A stretch of 64,000 nucleotides of DNA, taken from positions 1-64,000 of the forward strand of contig JAJZTQ010000010.1 of assembly GCA_021848825.1 (NCBI GenBank), given 5' to 3'. The number at the start of each line of letters is the position of its first letter. Position 1 is the stretch's first letter. This stretch comes from Pseudomonadota bacterium (GTDB taxonomy: Bacteria > Pseudomonadota > Gammaproteobacteria > Burkholderiales > JABEVD01). Below are positions 62,386 through 64,000 of this stretch, one piece after another. Below the pieces are notes generated by a model. It was not told the DNA's origin, did not search any database, and saw only the letters and a list, made by a program, of their open reading frames with translations. The translations under genes and the position numbers were made by a program.

Positions 62386-63293
62386 ACCCCGAGCCCTTTC
62401 AGCAACGCCCCGACGCCTGATACGAAAAGCATGGTGATGACGAGACGCCTGATCACGGATGCATTGAGCACGGACAAAAGATGAGCGCCTATCCTGGCGC
62501 CTATCATCATGCCCACAACGGAAGGCACTGCGATGATCGGCAAGATCGCGCCATTGTCCAGGTAATACCACGTCGCCGAAGAGCTCGCCGTGGTCAGGAT
62601 CAGGCTGGATGTCCCTGCAGCGACCTTGAGCGGTGCGCCCATCAGAAGATTGAGAACGGGGACGTTGGCCCAGCCTGCGCCCACGCCGAAAAGCCCGCCC
62701 AGGAAGCCGATCACGAGAAACATCGCCATGCCCAGAGGCGTGCGATGAACATGCCAGTTCACATCGTCGCCGGAAACCGCGTCCCTGAAAACCCCTTGTA
62801 TTCGCAGCGCGCTGGAAAGGGAATCAGCCGCAGGCACATGCGGAAACTCCGACTTCTTGGCCGCAGCCATCAGCGCGACGATGCCGAGTATGGTGAGCCC
62901 GAGGGCGATCTGGACGACATTGGAAGGCAATGCGAGCCCCACCATCGCGCCGCCTATTGCGCTGATGGATGCCCCGAATGCGAGCGGCATGGCAAGTCTG
63001 AGATTGGCAAGCCCCCCCTTCAACAGCGACGGACCCGCAGCAAGTGAACTCGCGAGCGCGACAAGCAGCCCTGCCCCTCGAACGAAATCGAGGTGGAAGG
63101 GAAAGAAGCTTCCCACGATGGGCACGAACAGCACCCCTCCTCCGACGCCCGCAGGAACGGCGACAATGCCCAGAAAGAAACAGACCACGAAAAGCGCGAG
63201 CGGCCATATCCACCAGGTATCAGGCGAGGCTGAAGCCGCTGCAAATGCCGGATGAGCGATGAAAAGCAGTGTGAAAAAAAGCAGGCGCTTCAT
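62376..63293 (-). CDS. TauE/SafE-family sulfite/sulfonate exporter
   Basis: 305 aa with about eight to nine helices after a signal-like start (MKRLLFFTLLFIAHPAFA). GVGGGVLFVPIV, GFLGGLFGVGAGWANVPVLN are the paired family motifs. In this organism it probably exports sulfite made by rDsrAB (inference). Confidence 0.9.
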   Translation of the reverse strand: MKRLLFFTLLFIAHPAFAAASASPDTWWIWPLALFVVCFFLGIVAVPAGVGGGVLFVPIVGSFFPFHLDFVRGAGLLVALASSLAAGPSLLKGGLANLRLAMPLAFGASISAIGGAMVGLALPSNVVQIALGLTILGIVALMAAAKKSEFPHVPAADSLSSALRIQGVFRDAVSGDDVNWHVHRTPLGMAMFLVIGFLGGLFGVGAGWANVPVLNLLMGAPLKVAAGTSSLILTTASSSATWYYLDNGAILPIIAVPSVVGMMIGARIGAHLLSVLNASVIRRLVITMLFVSGVGALLKGLGVWT

Positions 63294-63424
63294 GCCTTCG
63301 CCCGTCCGTCGGACAACCAGACCTTGTCTTCCGCGGGATGGACAGGCAGGGAACAGGTAATATCGCCGATTTCTTTTGCTGGCTCCGAAACGATCAGATC
63401 ATGGAGCGGGATGGATGATGACAT
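63290..63424 (-). CDS. Possible small ORF before tauE (44 aa)
   Basis: The frame runs MSSSIPLHDLIVSEPAKEIG to LSDGRAKA and its TGA overlaps the tauE ATG, suggesting coupling. It is the first frame after promoter copy C. No Shine-Dalgarno is obvious and no family is recognised. Confidence 0.45.
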   Translation of the reverse strand: MSSSIPLHDLIVSEPAKEIGDITCSLPVHPAEDKVWLSDGRAKA

Positions 63425-63476
63425 GATTTAAAAACGATCCTTCCATTTCAGCCGACCTTGGCCCATGGAAACCTTG

Positions 63477-63544
63477 CTATTAGGCGCAATACCGGGTCAC
63501 CATGTCTATAACCGCATCGGGGGGGTGGATATAACCCATATGGG
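63477..63544 (-). promoter_or_regulatory. Twin CCC-N5-GGY-TAT promoter, copy C (tauE operon)
   Basis: Minus strand: CCCATATGGGTTAT (63544-63531) and CCCGATGCGGTTAT (63521-63508), 23 bp apart; the second extends to TATAGAC, then 21 bp, then TAATAG (63482-63477), about 52 bp before the 44-aa ORF. The opposite strand leads to the GAF-protein gene. Confidence 0.8.
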
Positions 63545-63566
63545 GGATGAGTTTTTCCGCAAAGTA

Positions 63567-63594
63567 TTGCAACAAGTAACAAATGATTTATAAT
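63567..63594 (+). promoter_or_regulatory. Promoter of the GAF-domain gene, possibly leaderless
   Basis: TTGCAA (63567-63572), 16-bp spacer, TATAAT (63589-63594). The ATG at 63601 is 6 bp after the -10, so transcription would begin at or next to the start codon. Confidence 0.55.
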
Positions 63595-63600
63595 CAAGCA

Positions 63601-64000
63601 ATGAGCGCAGCAGTGAAGGAATCGGTTCCAGAATCTTACAGCGACGAATGCACGACGCTGATGGAAAGTTTTCTGGGCACGATCGTGAAGATGACCGGTG
63701 CCATTGCAGGCGCTGTGCGCGTCCCATCCATTGATGGGCAGGAGATGCATCTTGTCGGATCCTTCGGTCTTCCCGAGGAAGTCAGCTGCCAGGAACGCAT
63801 CGTCGACTGGGGATGCGGCACCTGCGGAGTCTCTTTGCGCGAAGTGGAAATCCGTTCAGCAGGCGTCGGCGCATGTGCAAAGCGCTCGGGAATAGGCTTT
63901 TTCGGCAAGGAATGCCGAAGCGTGGTCGCGGTTCCCCTCACCAGCCGCGGCAAGATGATCGGCATCTTCAACCTCTTTTTCACCTCCCCCCAGGAAATCG
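63601..64000 (+). CDS. GAF-domain protein, probable sensor histidine kinase N-terminus (partial)
   Basis: 133 residues visible, open at the window edge. A GAF domain (GAIAGAVRVPSIDGQEMHLV; SVVAVPLTSRGKMIGIFNLF) as in NarX/NreB-type kinases of the LuxR-regulator class. It is cysteine-rich: Cys17 and then SCQE, WGCGTCG, GACAK and KECRS within about 50 residues, which may bind an Fe-S cluster or sense thiols. It is divergent from the tauE operon. Kinase identity is inferred. Confidence 0.65.
   Translation, partial: MSAAVKESVPESYSDECTTLMESFLGTIVKMTGAIAGAVRVPSIDGQEMHLVGSFGLPEEVSCQERIVDWGCGTCGVSLREVEIRSAGVGACAKRSGIGFFGKECRSVVAVPLTSRGKMIGIFNLFFTSPQEI

Overview
The window carries the chromosome of a Gram-negative sulfur-oxidising bacterium, most likely a betaproteobacterium (Nitrosomonadales-type; this is inference). 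Supporting signs are a complete oxidative (reverse) dsr cluster with dsrEFH and dsrL, TusA/DsrE2 proteins, a TauE-type sulfite exporter, heptose/LPS genes, and the gene order gyrA-serC-pheA-hisC-aroA-cmk-rpsA-ihfB-lapAB familiar from beta- and gammaproteobacteria.

Layout. (1) About 1-10,800 is accessory DNA ending at a P4-type tyrosine integrase that abuts the 3' end of ssrA (tmRNA). It holds an IS66 remnant, an IS with paired terminal repeats whose transposase was split in frame by an IS407-type IS3 element (4-bp target duplication), a compact operon with an XRE regulator, a NucS-like/DUF5655 nuclease and small membrane proteins, a second divergent XRE regulator with palindromic operators between the two, and a 470-bp extremely structured, probably RNA-encoding stretch. 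(2) 10,804-13,950 carries tmRNA and mtaD-ubiG-gph. (3) 14,041-31,511 is a long co-directional run: gyrA, serC, serA, pheA, hisC, aroF, an osmC-like gene, tyrA, an aroA-cmk fusion, rpsA, ihfB, lapAB, pyrF, hldE1/rfaE1 and hldD. (4) 31,700-44,700 is mixed: DoxX-like, ATP-grasp, SpoIIAA-like, rlmB, rnr, tRNA-Leu(CAG), a di-haem peroxidase, a DcaP-like porin, vapBC, cbpAM, an orphan P-type ATPase actuator domain, an EAL protein and two 34-aa membrane microproteins. (5) 44,250-56,310 is dsrABEFHCMKLJOPN followed by a thioredoxin gene, all on the minus strand. (6) Divergent from dsrA, 56,556-59,619 is a six-gene operon: a 71-aa unknown, a Cas6/Cmx6-like RAMP protein with no CRISPR array, a cysteine-free DsrC paralogue (RspA type), a tandem TusA-TusA fusion, a 198-aa unknown and a TauD-type dioxygenase. 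(7) 59,779-63,424 holds a FadL-type porin, tusA-dsrE2 and a tauE operon. A cysteine-rich GAF-domain protein (probably a sensor kinase) starts at 63,601 and runs off the end.

The strongest new signal is regulatory. Three promoter regions (orf71/cas6-like operon, tusA-dsrE2, tauE operon) each carry two co-oriented copies of CCC-N5-GGY-TAT, 23-24 bp apart. The proximal copy is always extended to TATAGAC and is followed exactly 21 bp later by a -10-like hexamer. Together with the GAF protein encoded beside the third promoter, this suggests an undescribed sulfur regulon that takes in the Cas6-like protein.
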